Positions 51,749-60,927 of a DNA stretch of 64,000 nt are shown in pieces. The stretch's first letter is position 1, and every line of letters begins with the position of its first letter. Under the pieces are notes generated by a model. It had not been told where the DNA came from and did no database searches. It saw only the letters and a list, made by a program, of their open reading frames with translations. Both the position numbers and the translations under genes were made by a program. Source of the DNA: a bacterium. GTDB lineage: Bacteria > Desulfobacterota > Desulfocorpusculales > Desulfocorpusculum. The stretch covers positions 1 through 64,000 of the forward strand of contig JBBFLE010000015.1 of assembly GCA_037481695.1 (NCBI GenBank), given 5' to 3'.

Positions 51749-53134
51749 TTACGAGGAGTTCTCAGATGCCAGGCCATAGCGCATCATCTTGTTGTGCAAG
51801 GTCTGGCGCGTGATACCCAGTAGCTGTGCTGTTTCCTGCCTCCTCCAGCCTGTCTTGGCCAGGGCCTGGGATATGAGTTCCCTCTCTAGCCTCTCCATCT
51901 GCGAATTCAAATCCAGGCCCGGCTCCAGGTTAACATTGTACTTGGGCTCCAGCTCGGCTTGTCCCCTCATGGACTCAGGGAGCAGCTCCGGGGTGATGAC
52001 CCCCTTCTTGCACAGCACCACGGCCCTCTGGAGGGTGTTCTCCAGTTCTCTTACGTTTCCAGGCCATCTGTAATTCAGGAGCACCTCCATGGCTTCCTTG
52101 GAAAGGCTCACCTCCTTGTTGAAGGCACGATTGTACATGTCCAGAAAATGCTCGGCCAGGAGGGGAATGTCCTGGGTTCTCTCCCTGAGGGGGGGCACCC
52201 TGAGGCTCACCACATTGAGCCTGTAGTAAAGATCTTCCCTGAATCTGCCCTGCCTGACCAGCTCAGGCAGGTCCTGGTTTGTGGCAGCCATCACCCGCAC
52301 GTCCACAGGAATGCTGGAGACACCTCCCAGTCTCTCCAGGGCATGTTCCTGGAGAAAACGAAGCAGCTTGGCCTGAATGGCCAGTCCCATATCCCCTATC
52401 TCATCCAGTAGCACACTGCCGCCATTGGCCCTTTCAAACCTGCCCAGTTTTCTCTCAGTGGCACCCGTGAAAGCCCCCTTCTCATGGCCGAAAAGCTCGC
52501 TTTCCAGCAGTGTGTCTGGGATGGCCACGCAGTTTATCTTTACAAAGGGCTTTTCCCTCCTTGGCCCCAGGAAGTGGATGGCTTCGGCCACCAGCTCTTT
52601 GCCTGTGCCGCTTTCCCCTGTGATGAGAACCGTCACAGGTACATCCAAAATCATCTCCAACTGCTCGTAAAGAGCCTGCATGGCCGCAGATTGCCCAATG
52701 AGTCCCCCGAAGCGCTGCCTGAGCTGTCTTTGGGCTTTGAGCCTCAGGTTTTCTTCTTCCAGGGCCTTGTACATGGCGGCCCTCTTCACCACTATGCGCA
52801 CCTCGTCCTTGTCCAAGGGTTTGGGAAAATAATCAAAGGCGCCCAGCCGTATGGCTTCCACGCCTATTTCACGGCTGTCAAAGGCGGTTATCACTATGAA
52901 CTGGGTCCTCAAGCCCTCTCCCCTGGCACGCCTGAGCACCTCCAGGCCGTCCAGCCCCGGCATCTTCACATCCAAAAGAGCCACATCCGGAGCCTCCCTG
53001 AGGGCCATCTCAAGAGCCTGGAGGCCGTCATAGGCGCAAAGCACCTGGTGCCCTTCGGATTTCATCAGTTCACTGAGGAAAAAAGACATGGAATGGTCGT
53101 CGTCGGCCACAAGAACCCTGAGCTGAGATTTCAT
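51749..53134 (-). CDS. pilR: Sigma-54-dependent response regulator PilR
   Basis: A 461-aa NtrC-type activator. Receiver: VLVADDDHSMSF, phospho-Asp in VALLDVKMPGLDG, FPKPLDKDE. Central AAA+ domain: Walker A GESGTGKELVAEAIH, the sigma-54 contact loop EKGAFTGATE, Walker B GGSVLLDEIGDM, and YRWPGNVRELENTLQRAV. C-terminal Fis-type helix-turn-helix: RRQETAQLLGITRQTLHNKM. It activates the adjacent pilA promoter when phosphorylated. Its ATG overlaps the pilS stop by 4 nt. Confidence 0.92.
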   Translation of the reverse strand: MKSQLRVLVADDDHSMSFFLSELMKSEGHQVLCAYDGLQALEMALREAPDVALLDVKMPGLDGLEVLRRARGEGLRTQFIVITAFDSREIGVEAIRLGAFDYFPKPLDKDEVRIVVKRAAMYKALEEENLRLKAQRQLRQRFGGLIGQSAAMQALYEQLEMILDVPVTVLITGESGTGKELVAEAIHFLGPRREKPFVKINCVAIPDTLLESELFGHEKGAFTGATERKLGRFERANGGSVLLDEIGDMGLAIQAKLLRFLQEHALERLGGVSSIPVDVRVMAATNQDLPELVRQGRFREDLYYRLNVVSLRVPPLRERTQDIPLLAEHFLDMYNRAFNKEVSLSKEAMEVLLNYRWPGNVRELENTLQRAVVLCKKGVITPELLPESMRGQAELEPKYNVNLEPGLDLNSQMERLERELISQALAKTGWRRQETAQLLGITRQTLHNKMMRYGLASENSS

Positions 53135-54612
53135 GGCTGGGCCCTTCTTCCTTTGCTTACTCCTGGAGGCTGCACATCCATCTGCAGGAGGGGCTTTTCC
53201 CCTCTGTGGACCGGGAATCTCATCCTGACCAGGATCCGACCCTCTAGAGGCCCCTCCAGCTCCAATCTGCCTCCATGATACTGCAGGATCTGCTCTGTTA
53301 TGAGTAGTCCAAGGCCGCTGCCCTTGACCCTCGCGGCCGAACTCACCGTAGCTTCCCTCTCCAGATTCTCATGCGAGGGCTCAGGGGCCGGATTGTCCAC
53401 CCAGATGACAGCCCAGGAAGATTCTCTTTTGACCCCGTACCTCACAAGACCCCCCCTTGGAGTGGCTTGTAATGCGTTTTTCATGACATTTATGAGAGCC
53501 TGTCTGAGCCTCTCTGGATCCCCCATGACCTGCAGCCCCCCTTGGCACTCGACCCTTTGCAGGCCGATCCCCCTGTGGGAAGCCTCCCCTTCCATGAGGA
53601 TGCCCACCTCCGTGCACAGGGACTCCAACTCCACGGGCTGCCTCTGCCACCTTGTGGGGGAGGATATGTCCAGCAACCTCCTCATGATTGTATCCAGTCG
53701 GGCCACCTCCTCCAGAATGGTCTCCACGTACTTTCTTTTCTGGTGGCCCTGGGGGAACTCCTCTTCAAGCAATTGCAGAAGGCCCTTTATGGAGCCAAGA
53801 GGGTTCTTGATCTCGTGGGCCAGGCCGCTTACCAGCAGTCCCAGATTGGAGAGCTTCTCCGCCCTCTCGAACTCAGCACGTATCCTCACCCACTCTCCTT
53901 CATCAAAGACCCCGGCCACGATTCCCATGAGATGATCCTGCTCAGCCCCCAGCTCGAAGACTCCCATTCTCACAGGGATCCAATCTCCTGTCTTGGTCAG
54001 AACCGCTCCCAAAGAAGGCTTGCGGGAAACCTGGGTCTCCTCCTTTGCGATAAGCCATCTATAAAGATCCTTGTTCTCCCCGTGTTCTGGAAAAAGCAGC
54101 CGTATGGATTTTCCCTTTACTTCCTCGGAGCGGTAGCCTACGAGCAGCTCCGCCTTGCTGTTGAGGCTGTGAATACGCAGATCATCTTCAAACAGTATTA
54201 TGGCATCGGTAACACTGCTATGGAAAAATTTCCCCACGGACTCTGCCAGTTCCCGGATGGCCTTGTTCAGGGGCACGAACTCCTGGCTGAGGTCCTCTGG
54301 AAGAGCCGGGGCCACCACTCCTTGGGAGATGCGCTGCACCTGCTCCACTGCGCTTTTGAGCTCCCGCCTGAGGGTAAGGGTGAGGGCCAGCCCGGAAAGA
54401 AATGCCACCAGTGCCACAACCAGGACCTCGGTTCTTATGTTCAACAGCACCATCTTGATCTGATACGGGGTTACGGGCCTTGGGGAAAGGGTAAGCTCCC
54501 TCAGGTTCCTCTCTATTACGAAATAGCCCACAACCAAGATCAGCAAAGTAGTAAAGACCTGGATGGCTATTCCCAGGCGCACCCCGGCTATTCTTTTGAG
54601 GGCTTTGGTCAT
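53131..54612 (-). CDS. pilS: Sensor histidine kinase PilS
   Basis: A 493-aa membrane kinase: two N-terminal helices (about residues 15-40 and 60-80), a short periplasmic loop, a PAS domain (LRIHSLNSKAELLVGYRSEE), then HisKA with the phospho-His in LVSGLAHEIKNPLGSIKG and an ATPase domain (VMKNALQATPRGG, GSGLGLLITEQILQYHGGRL). It partners PilR. The ATG at 54612 follows GAGGTCAAAGC; an earlier TTG (54636) is less likely. Six-helix PilS proteins differ, so this is a two-helix variant. Confidence 0.88.
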   Translation of the reverse strand: MTKALKRIAGVRLGIAIQVFTTLLILVVGYFVIERNLRELTLSPRPVTPYQIKMVLLNIRTEVLVVALVAFLSGLALTLTLRRELKSAVEQVQRISQGVVAPALPEDLSQEFVPLNKAIRELAESVGKFFHSSVTDAIILFEDDLRIHSLNSKAELLVGYRSEEVKGKSIRLLFPEHGENKDLYRWLIAKEETQVSRKPSLGAVLTKTGDWIPVRMGVFELGAEQDHLMGIVAGVFDEGEWVRIRAEFERAEKLSNLGLLVSGLAHEIKNPLGSIKGLLQLLEEEFPQGHQKRKYVETILEEVARLDTIMRRLLDISSPTRWQRQPVELESLCTEVGILMEGEASHRGIGLQRVECQGGLQVMGDPERLRQALINVMKNALQATPRGGLVRYGVKRESSWAVIWVDNPAPEPSHENLEREATVSSAARVKGSGLGLLITEQILQYHGGRLELEGPLEGRILVRMRFPVHRGEKPLLQMDVQPPGVSKGRRAQP

Positions 54613-54949
54613 GCTTTGACCTCGCAATATCCCCAAGGGCCCATGTCAGGAGGCCTCCGGGATTTCTCAAGGACCCCCCAAGCTAAACCCCTAGAGGAAG
54701 CTGCCTGCCCCACAGAAGACTCAGGCTCCATGGAGCAAACCAAAACAGCTCCCTGAAGTCAAGAGATGATCTGCTTCAAGGCTGGAAAATATGGACTCAT
54801 GGAGCTTGCCAAGCCATTACAGCCATTCCCACAAGAAGCTCAGGCAAGCTTGGGCCAGTGGTCATGGAGATGTTAGAATAAAAGAGCTTTTCAGAGGAAG
54901 GATTTCCCGCGATTCTCAGCCCCCCAATGGAAAGGAAGCCTGATCTTCC
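54613..54949. other. Divergent intergenic region between pilS and the MFS gene
   Basis: About 337 nt with promoters expected in both directions. No gene, hairpin with T-run or sigma-54 motif was found. An A+T-rich patch at 54870-54890 (TGTTAGAATAAAA) may be the -10 region for the transporter gene, but a matching -35 element is not clear. Confidence 0.35.
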
Positions 54950-56197
54950 ATGACATACAATCAACAGCCCTCTTCCAGAAACAGGTGGCTTCTTCTGGGA
55001 AGCGCCTTTTGCGTCATGATGGTCATAAGCATTTACCAGTATTCCTGGTTTCTCTTTGCAGACAGGATCCAGAAGGAACTTAACTGGAGCATGGCTTCTC
55101 TGGGACTGGTTTACACCATCTTTCACTATACCTCCACCTTGATACTGCCCTTCTCTGGGTTCATAGCGGATACCTACGGGCCTGTGCGAGTTGCCTTGGC
55201 AGCATCTTCTATGGTAGGGGCCGGCTTCATTCTTTGCGCCTTTTTCCCTGATCCTTGGAGCTTTCGCATCTTTTACGGCTTGGGGGGAATAGGCGGAGGG
55301 ATTCTGTACGGTCTTTCCACAGCCACTGCCATCAAGTGGTTCCCGGATAGGAGGGGCTTTGCCTCAGGCCTCGTTGTGTTCGGCTTCGGGGCAGGCACGG
55401 CCATCTTCAACCTGGTGATAGAATGGCTTCTGGAACACCGGGGGTTGTCCCTCACCATGCTTTGGCTTGGCATGGGCATGCTGGCCACACTCATACCTCT
55501 TTCAGTTCTGTACCGATATCCCAAGTCTTCTCCTCGAGTCGTTTCCCCTCAGGAGGCAGCCCCGGCTTTGCCTAGAAGCTACAGACCACTGGAGATGCTC
55601 AAGACCTACCAGTGGTATGTGATCTATTTCTCCTTCAGCCTCACGGTCTCTGTGGTGCTCATGTTCGGGGCACAGCTGAAGACCATGGCCCGGGATTACC
55701 AACTGCCTGATTCTTATTTCCACGCCCTCTTGGTGCTCTTTCCTTTGGCCAATGGCCTGAGCAGAGTCCTGGCCGGAGCGGTTTCGGACAGGCTTGGCAG
55801 GGAAAAAAGCATGGCTTTGTTCTACCTTCTCTTGGGAGGAAGCGTATGGGCCCTGCTGGGCTTGGGGAACATTCCACCGCTGTTTGTGACCTTTGTATTG
55901 CTGGCTTCCCTGATGGGAGGAGCTCCCTTTGCCCTTTATCCGGCCACCATAGGAGACTATTATGGGACCAAATATGCCACTGCCAACTACGGCCTCACCT
56001 ATACTGCCAAGGCCTGGGCCGGGCTCATCTCAGGGTGGCTAAGTGGATACCTCTTCAGCAGGTTGGGCTCCTATGAAGTGCCTCTTCTGACAGTGGCAGC
56101 AGGCAGCTTCCTGGCCGCCTTGCTCTCCAGTCCCCTCATACTCAAGCCTCCGAGCAGAAAGGTTTGCTCCAGCCCCCGCGGCGAAGAAGTGGGCTGA
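54950..56197 (+). CDS. MFS transporter (oxalate/formate antiporter-like)
   Basis: A 415-aa protein with twelve hydrophobic helices. QYSWFLFADRIQKELNWSMA in helix 1-2, GGIGGGILYGLSTATAIKWF with PDRRGFASGLVVFGFGAGT, and RVLAGAVSDRLGREKS between helices 8-9 mark the oxalate/formate antiporter group, which exchanges or imports small carboxylates. The substrate is unknown. The coding end overlaps that of leuD on the opposite strand by 56 nt. Confidence 0.85.
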   Translation: MTYNQQPSSRNRWLLLGSAFCVMMVISIYQYSWFLFADRIQKELNWSMASLGLVYTIFHYTSTLILPFSGFIADTYGPVRVALAASSMVGAGFILCAFFPDPWSFRIFYGLGGIGGGILYGLSTATAIKWFPDRRGFASGLVVFGFGAGTAIFNLVIEWLLEHRGLSLTMLWLGMGMLATLIPLSVLYRYPKSSPRVVSPQEAAPALPRSYRPLEMLKTYQWYVIYFSFSLTVSVVLMFGAQLKTMARDYQLPDSYFHALLVLFPLANGLSRVLAGAVSDRLGREKSMALFYLLLGGSVWALLGLGNIPPLFVTFVLLASLMGGAPFALYPATIGDYYGTKYATANYGLTYTAKAWAGLISGWLSGYLFSRLGSYEVPLLTVAAGSFLAALLSSPLILKPPSRKVCSSPRGEEVG

Positions 56198-56657
56198 GGC
56201 CTCCTGCCTCCACCAGCTCCATCATGAACCTGGGAAGGGGCTTGAAATTGTACGCTTCGCCTGTGCGCAGGTTTAACAAGAAACCCCGATCCAGCTCCAG
56301 ACGAACTGGATCTCCCCTCTGAATTCTCTGGGCAGCTTCTGGGCATTCCAAGAGGGGAAGCCCCAGGTTGAAGCCGTTTCTGTAAAATATCCTGGCAAAG
56401 CTCTGGGCCACCACAGCTGCTACCCCGAGGGCCTTGAGCACCCCGGGGGCATGTTCCCTGGATGAACCACAGCCAAAGTTCCTGCCTGCCACCACCAGAT
56501 CCCCAGGCCTCACAGATCTGGCGAATTCAGGATCCAGGTCCTCCAGACAGTGAGGCGCCAGGAGACTCAAGTCTGCAGTGGTGAGATATCTGGCAGGTAT
56601 GATCTGATCTGTGTCCACATCGTCTCCAAAGACCCAAGCCTTTCCTTCGTATTTCAC
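56142..56657 (-). CDS. leuD: 3-Isopropylmalate dehydratase small subunit
   Basis: A 171-aa swivel-domain subunit of isopropylmalate isomerase in leucine synthesis. [17 protein letters not shown] and [20 protein letters not shown] are diagnostic; the latter holds the substrate-binding SSRE. It is the last gene of the leu operon, 38 nt after leuC. The C terminus extends past the usual end and overlaps the MFS gene on the other strand. Confidence 0.93.
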   Translation of the reverse strand: MKYEGKAWVFGDDVDTDQIIPARYLTTADLSLLAPHCLEDLDPEFARSVRPGDLVVAGRNFGCGSSREHAPGVLKALGVAAVVAQSFARIFYRNGFNLGLPLLECPEAAQRIQRGDPVRLELDRGFLLNLRTGEAYNFKPLPRFMMELVEAGGLSPLLRRGGWSKPFCSEA

Positions 56658-56695
56658 CTTTTCACCTCCAAGGGCTGTTATGTTCCTTGCTCTGC

Positions 56696-57973
56696 TCAGG
56701 AGACCACCTCACCAGGGTGGGCTATTCTGCCTGCCACGGCAGATGCGGCTGCCACAGCCGGGCTGGCCAGATACACCTCACTGTCAGGGTGACCCATTCT
56801 GCCCAAGAAGTTCCTGTTGGTGGTGGAAACACATCTCTCCCCCTTGGCCAGTATGCCCAGGTGCCCTCCCAGACAAGGACCGCAGGAAGGAGGACATACC
56901 ACAGCGCCTGCCTCCAGGAAGACCTGCAGAAGACCCTCCTTGAGGGCCTGGGCATAGATTCCCCTTGTGGCCGGGATCACAAGGAGCCTGGTGGTTTCTG
57001 CCACCTTCTTGCCCGCCAGGACATGGGCGGCTGTCCTGAGGTCCTCCATGCGGCCGTTGGTGCAGGAGCCTATGACAACCTGCTGGATCTCCACCCTGTG
57101 GAATTCCTCAACGGGCCTCACATGGGAAGGAGAGTGAGGAGCTGCCACAACAGGTACCATGCCTGAGGTGTCATATTCCCTCACCTGTGTGTATTCAGCC
57201 CCGGGGTCAGCAGATAAGATCTCCCACTTGCCTGCCACGGCGTTGCCCAGGTAATCCAGGGTGATACGGTCCACATGGAAAAGACCTGCCTTTGCCCCTG
57301 CCTCTATGGCCATGTTGGCCATGGTGAAGCGGGCCTCCATGGAAAGGCTCTCCAAGGCCTCCCCATGGAACTCCAGGGCCATGTAATTGGCCCCGTCCAC
57401 CCCCAGATCAGCTATGGTATTCAAGATGATATCCTTTCCTGTGACCCAGGGGCCCGGTTTCCCATGGTATTGCAGCCTTATGGTGCCAGGCACCCTCAGC
57501 CAGGCCATGCCCGAGATCCAGGCAGCTGCTATGTCCGTGCTTCCCACCCCAGAGGCAAAGGCTCCCAAGGCCCCGTACGTGCAGGTGTGGCTGTCGGCTC
57601 CCAGCACCAGTTGACCGGGGCCCACCAAGGCCCTCTCGGGCAGCAAAGCATGGGCTATGCCGTCGGTCTCGAAATAGAGCTTGATGCCTTGCTCTCTGGC
57701 AAAATCACGGCTTTCTCTCACCTGCTCTGCAGAGGCGATGTCTTTATTGGGTGTGAAATGGTCCATCACAAGGGCTATTCTCTCGGGCCTGCAGACTCTG
57801 GTACCACCGGCCTCTTTGAATGCTCTTATGGCAAGGGGAGCGGTGATGTCGTTAGCCATGGTCAGATCCACTTGGGCTAGGATCAGCTCCCCAGGCTCCA
57901 GCTTCTGATCCCCTGCGTGGCGGGAAAGAATTTTTTCCGCCAGGGTCATTCCCGTTGGTTTTCTCCTGTGCAT
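56696..57973 (-). CDS. leuC: 3-Isopropylmalate dehydratase large subunit
   Basis: A 425-aa aconitase-type subunit. The Fe-S ligands lie in VIGSCTNGR and CPPSCGPCLGG; LGADSHTCTYGALGAFASGV and MTLAEKILSRHAG are family segments. It isomerises 2- to 3-isopropylmalate together with LeuD. The ATG at 57973 follows AAAGGGGAAGTTGGA; the frame continues to a GTG at 57991, which would overlap leuA. Confidence 0.93.
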   Translation of the reverse strand: MHRRKPTGMTLAEKILSRHAGDQKLEPGELILAQVDLTMANDITAPLAIRAFKEAGGTRVCRPERIALVMDHFTPNKDIASAEQVRESRDFAREQGIKLYFETDGIAHALLPERALVGPGQLVLGADSHTCTYGALGAFASGVGSTDIAAAWISGMAWLRVPGTIRLQYHGKPGPWVTGKDIILNTIADLGVDGANYMALEFHGEALESLSMEARFTMANMAIEAGAKAGLFHVDRITLDYLGNAVAGKWEILSADPGAEYTQVREYDTSGMVPVVAAPHSPSHVRPVEEFHRVEIQQVVIGSCTNGRMEDLRTAAHVLAGKKVAETTRLLVIPATRGIYAQALKEGLLQVFLEAGAVVCPPSCGPCLGGHLGILAKGERCVSTTNRNFLGRMGHPDSEVYLASPAVAAASAVAGRIAHPGEVVS

Positions 57974-57987
57974 TCCAACTTCCCCTT

Positions 57988-59526
57988 TCACATGTCTTCC
58001 TTTATCTTCACCGGGTAACGCTTCCTGTACTCCAGGCGGTTGAGAGCATTGACGTATGCTCTGGCACTGGCCACGATCACGTCAGGATGGGTGCCTTGGC
58101 CCACCACCTCATGACCATTGGCCTCCAGCCTCACGGTCACCTCACCCTGGGCATCAGATCCCCCGGTTATGGCGTTTATGGCAAAACGCTTCAGCCTCGC
58201 CTTTGCCCCAGCTATGCGCGCTATGGTCTGGAAGGTGGCATCCACCGGGCCAATGCCGAAGCCTGCCCCGGCGTGCTCCACTCCGTCTATCTCCAGCTTG
58301 ACGCTGGCGGTGGGCACGGTGACGCTTCCGCTTGTGACATGGAGATAGTTCAATTTGTACCTGGCCGGCATTCTCAAGACCTCGTCTTCCACCAGGGCTT
58401 CCAGGTCCTCGTCGTAAACATCCTTGTTTCGGTCAGCCAGGGCCTTGAAACGTTGGAAAACCCGGTCCAGGTCTTCGGGGGTGAGTTCATAACCCAGCTT
58501 TTCCAGCCTGTCCTTGAGGGCATGGCGGCCAGAGTGCTTTCCCAAGACCAGAGAGGTCTGGCCCCATCCCACGCTCTCGGGTCTCATGATCTCGTACGTG
58601 CTCTTTTCTTTGAGGATTCCGTCCTGATGGATTCCCGATTCATGGGAGAAGGCATTGGCCCCTACTATGGCCTTGTTGGGCTGGACCGGTATGCCGGTGA
58701 TGCGCGAGACCATGCGGCTTGTGGGATAAAGGTATTCTGTACGCACCCTGCTTTGCACTCCAAAGTGGTCAGACCTGGTCTTAAGGGCCATTACCACCTC
58801 TTCCAGAGCTGCATTTCCCGCCCTTTCCCCTATTCCGTTGATGGTGCACTCCACCTGTCTTGCTCCTGCCCTAACTGCTGCCAGGGAATTGGCCACAGCC
58901 AGCCCCAGGTCATTGTGGCAATGCACGCTCAATACCACCCGATCTATACCCCTTACCCTGGAGCGTATCTGGCGGATGAGTCCTGCGAACTCATCCGGCG
59001 TGGCATACCCCACTGTGTCTGGTATGTTCACGGTGGTGGCTCCGGCCTCAATGGCAGCCTCCAGAACCAGGAAAAGGAATTCCGGTTCAGTTCTAGAAGC
59101 ATCCATGGGAGAAAATTCCACATCAGAACACATGCTTCTGGCCAGGCGCACCATCTCAGTGGCCCATTGAAGCACTTCCTGCCTTTCTTTCTTGAGCTGG
59201 TGACGAAGGTGTATGTCCGAGGTGGAAAGAAATACGTGAAGCCCTGGCCGTCTGGCCTTCTTCACAGCCTCCCAGGCCCTTTCTATGTCTGCCCTTTCAC
59301 AGCGGGCCAGGGCCACCACCTTGGCTTCCTGAAGCCTTTCGGCTATTCTTCGCACAGCCTCAAAATCCCCTTCTGAGGCTATGGGAAAGCCGGCCTCCAC
59401 AGAATCCACTCCCAGCTTTTCCAGCTGCAGGGCCACCTGAATCTTTTCCTCGATGTTCATGGTGGCACCCGGAGATTGCTCTCCGTCCCTGAGAGTCGTG
59501 TCGAATATGCGTACATGCTCTTCCAT
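57988..59526 (-). CDS. leuA: 2-Isopropylmalate synthase
   Basis: A 512-aa DRE-TIM enzyme condensing acetyl-CoA with 2-ketoisovalerate, the first committed step to leucine. The motif FDTTLRDGEQSPGATMN opens the barrel, VLSVHCHNDLGLAVANSLAA carries the metal-binding HxH, and the C-terminal LeuA-dimer domain (VTVPTASVKLEIDGVEHAG) is the leucine-feedback site. It follows leuB by 11 nt. GGAGGGTGGGGC precedes the ATG. Confidence 0.93.
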   Translation of the reverse strand: MEEHVRIFDTTLRDGEQSPGATMNIEEKIQVALQLEKLGVDSVEAGFPIASEGDFEAVRRIAERLQEAKVVALARCERADIERAWEAVKKARRPGLHVFLSTSDIHLRHQLKKERQEVLQWATEMVRLARSMCSDVEFSPMDASRTEPEFLFLVLEAAIEAGATTVNIPDTVGYATPDEFAGLIRQIRSRVRGIDRVVLSVHCHNDLGLAVANSLAAVRAGARQVECTINGIGERAGNAALEEVVMALKTRSDHFGVQSRVRTEYLYPTSRMVSRITGIPVQPNKAIVGANAFSHESGIHQDGILKEKSTYEIMRPESVGWGQTSLVLGKHSGRHALKDRLEKLGYELTPEDLDRVFQRFKALADRNKDVYDEDLEALVEDEVLRMPARYKLNYLHVTSGSVTVPTASVKLEIDGVEHAGAGFGIGPVDATFQTIARIAGAKARLKRFAINAITGGSDAQGEVTVRLEANGHEVVGQGTHPDVIVASARAYVNALNRLEYRKRYPVKIKEDM

Positions 59527-59537
59527 GCCCCACCCTC

Positions 59538-60611
59538 CTATCCTCGATCAACTTTTTCCAGCAGCTCACAGACTCGGCTGCCCACCTCAGAGGTGGACAT
59601 CCCCATCTGTCCTGCACCCATTCCCTTGAGTTCTTTGACAACTGCCCTTACTGCTGCCTGGATTCTTCGGGCTGCGGCCTGCTCCCCCAGCTCTTCCAAC
59701 ATCATGGCCGCTGCCTGGATGGCAGCCAGGGGATTTATGACGCCCTTCCCAGCGTGTCTTGGGGAAGAGCCGTGAATAGGCTCGAACATGGAAACACCGC
59801 CCGGGTGTATGTTGCCAGAGGCTGCTATTCCGAGCCCTCCCTGTATGGCTGCACCCAGATCAGTGATGATGTCCCCAAACATGTTGTCTGTGACGATCAC
59901 GTCAAACTGCTCAGGGTTCTTGACCATCCACATGCAGGTGGCATCCACGTGGGCGTACTCGGTCTCCACGTCTGGATACTCGCTGGCCAGCTGATGAAAC
60001 ACCCGGTCCCAGAGATCAAAGGTATAGGTGAGCACGTTCTTCTTGCCGCAGAGGGTAAGCTTTTTTTTCTTGTTGCGCTTCCTGCTCAGTTCAAAAGCAT
60101 AGCGCAAACAGCGCTCCACGCCCCTTCTGGTCTGGATGGACTCCTGTATCGCCACTTCAAAAGGAGTCCCTCTTGCCATCACCCCACCGGCCCCGGTGTA
60201 AAGGCCCTCGGTGTTTTCCCTCACAACCACGAAATCGATGTCTTGAGGTGTCTTGTCCTTGAGGGGAGTCTCCACCCCAGGCAGCAGTTCCACAGGACGC
60301 AGGTTTATGTAAAGATCCAACTCAAATCTGATCCTAAGTAGAATCTCCTTCTCCAGAAGACCTGGTTTCACATCCGGGTGCCCTATGGCTCCCAGGTAGA
60401 TGGCATGCATCTCTTTCATCTTTTCCAGAGCCTCCCCGGCAAGGGTGACACCGGTGCGAAGGTAATGCTCCCCCCCAAAAGGAAACTCCGTTGTAAAGAG
60501 TCTAAAACCCTCCAGCCTCGATACTCTGGCCAGGACCTTCAGGCCCTCCTGCACCACCTCTGGTCCCACACCATCTCCTGGAATCACAGCCACTTTATAG
60601 GATCTTTCCAT
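59538..60611 (-). CDS. leuB: 3-Isopropylmalate dehydrogenase (LeuB-type decarboxylating dehydrogenase)
   Basis: A 357-aa member of the isocitrate/isopropylmalate dehydrogenase family. [17 protein letters not shown] is the N-terminal motif, [12 protein letters not shown] the substrate loop, [20 protein letters not shown] the metal site, and [20 protein letters not shown] the NAD-binding C-terminal part. Operon position directly behind the leucine leader strongly favours LeuB. Tartrate or homoisocitrate dehydrogenases of the same family are less likely. It is the first structural gene of leuBACD. Confidence 0.9.
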   Translation of the reverse strand: MERSYKVAVIPGDGVGPEVVQEGLKVLARVSRLEGFRLFTTEFPFGGEHYLRTGVTLAGEALEKMKEMHAIYLGAIGHPDVKPGLLEKEILLRIRFELDLYINLRPVELLPGVETPLKDKTPQDIDFVVVRENTEGLYTGAGGVMARGTPFEVAIQESIQTRRGVERCLRYAFELSRKRNKKKKLTLCGKKNVLTYTFDLWDRVFHQLASEYPDVETEYAHVDATCMWMVKNPEQFDVIVTDNMFGDIITDLGAAIQGGLGIAASGNIHPGGVSMFEPIHGSSPRHAGKGVINPLAAIQAAAMMLEELGEQAAARRIQAAVRAVVKELKGMGAGQMGMSTSEVGSRVCELLEKVDRG

Positions 60612-60654
60612 CTCTTTCCCCCAGCCCTTCGTTTTTTAAGGCTTCATCTTCCCC

Positions 60655-60685
60655 AAAAATCAAAAGCCGTCGGTTGCCCGACGGC
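60655..60685 (-). terminator. Second intrinsic terminator hairpin in the leu leader
   Basis: A perfect 8-bp stem GCCGTCGG/CCGACGGC with a 4-nt loop occupies 60666-60685, followed on the minus strand by TTTTGATTTTT (60665-60655). It lies about 20 nt beyond the first terminator and 45-55 nt before the leuB ATG. Two consecutive terminators within one leader would tighten attenuation, or the second could be a backup. Confidence 0.75.
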
Positions 60686-60691
60686 TCTTTC

Positions 60692-60729
60692 CCAAAAGAA
60701 AAGCCGCGGGCAAGCCCTTTGCCCGCGGC
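60692..60729 (-). terminator. leu operon attenuator terminator
   Basis: An 11-bp perfect stem GCCGCGGGCAA/TTGCCCGCGGC with a 5-nt loop occupies 60703-60729 and is followed on the minus strand by TTTTCTTTT. Its 5' arm (GGGCCGCGGGC, 60731-60721) is complementary at 10 of 11 positions to GCCCGCAGCCC (60778-60768) near the end of the leader-peptide coding sequence, which can act as antiterminator. Ribosome stalling at the Leu codons should favour that alternative pairing and allow transcription of leuBACD. Confidence 0.85.
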
Positions 60730-60752
60730 CCTGATTTTTTTTAGCTATTTTC

Positions 60753-60857
60753 TTACTTCACACCATGGGGCTGCGGGCTGTTGGTAAGGCTAAGGCCCAA
60801 AAGGAGCCCAAGCTCCTGTCCCAAAATGAGTCCCAACAACCTTTGGCCCTTTTTCAT
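60753..60857 (-). CDS. leuL: Leucine operon leader peptide
   Basis: A 34-codon frame starting at ATG 60857 with GGAAGG five bases upstream and ending TAA at 60755-60753. Ten codons are Leu, packed in RLLGLILGQELGLLLGLSL, using CTT, CTC and TTG. The frame has no other role visible and is followed by the attenuator hairpins and leuB. Leader peptides of this sort make operon expression depend on charged tRNA-Leu. I checked the frame codon by codon on the minus strand. Confidence 0.9.
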   Translation of the reverse strand: MKKGQRLLGLILGQELGLLLGLSLTNSPQPHGVK

Positions 60858-60886
60858 TTCTTCCTTCCAATACCCAGCCTGAGAAC

Positions 60887-60916
60887 ATCATAAGAGATGG
60901 CACGGCCCCGAGTCAA
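60887..60916 (-). promoter_or_regulatory. Sigma-70 promoter of the leu operon
   Basis: On the minus strand, TTGACT (60916-60911) and TATGAT (60892-60887) are separated by 18 bp; each differs from the consensus at one position. Transcription should start near 60880, about 23 nt before the leader-peptide ATG. The promoter lies immediately behind the mtaB stop codon, so the leu operon can be expressed independently. Confidence 0.8.
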
Positions 60917-60927
60917 GCCAGGAAATT

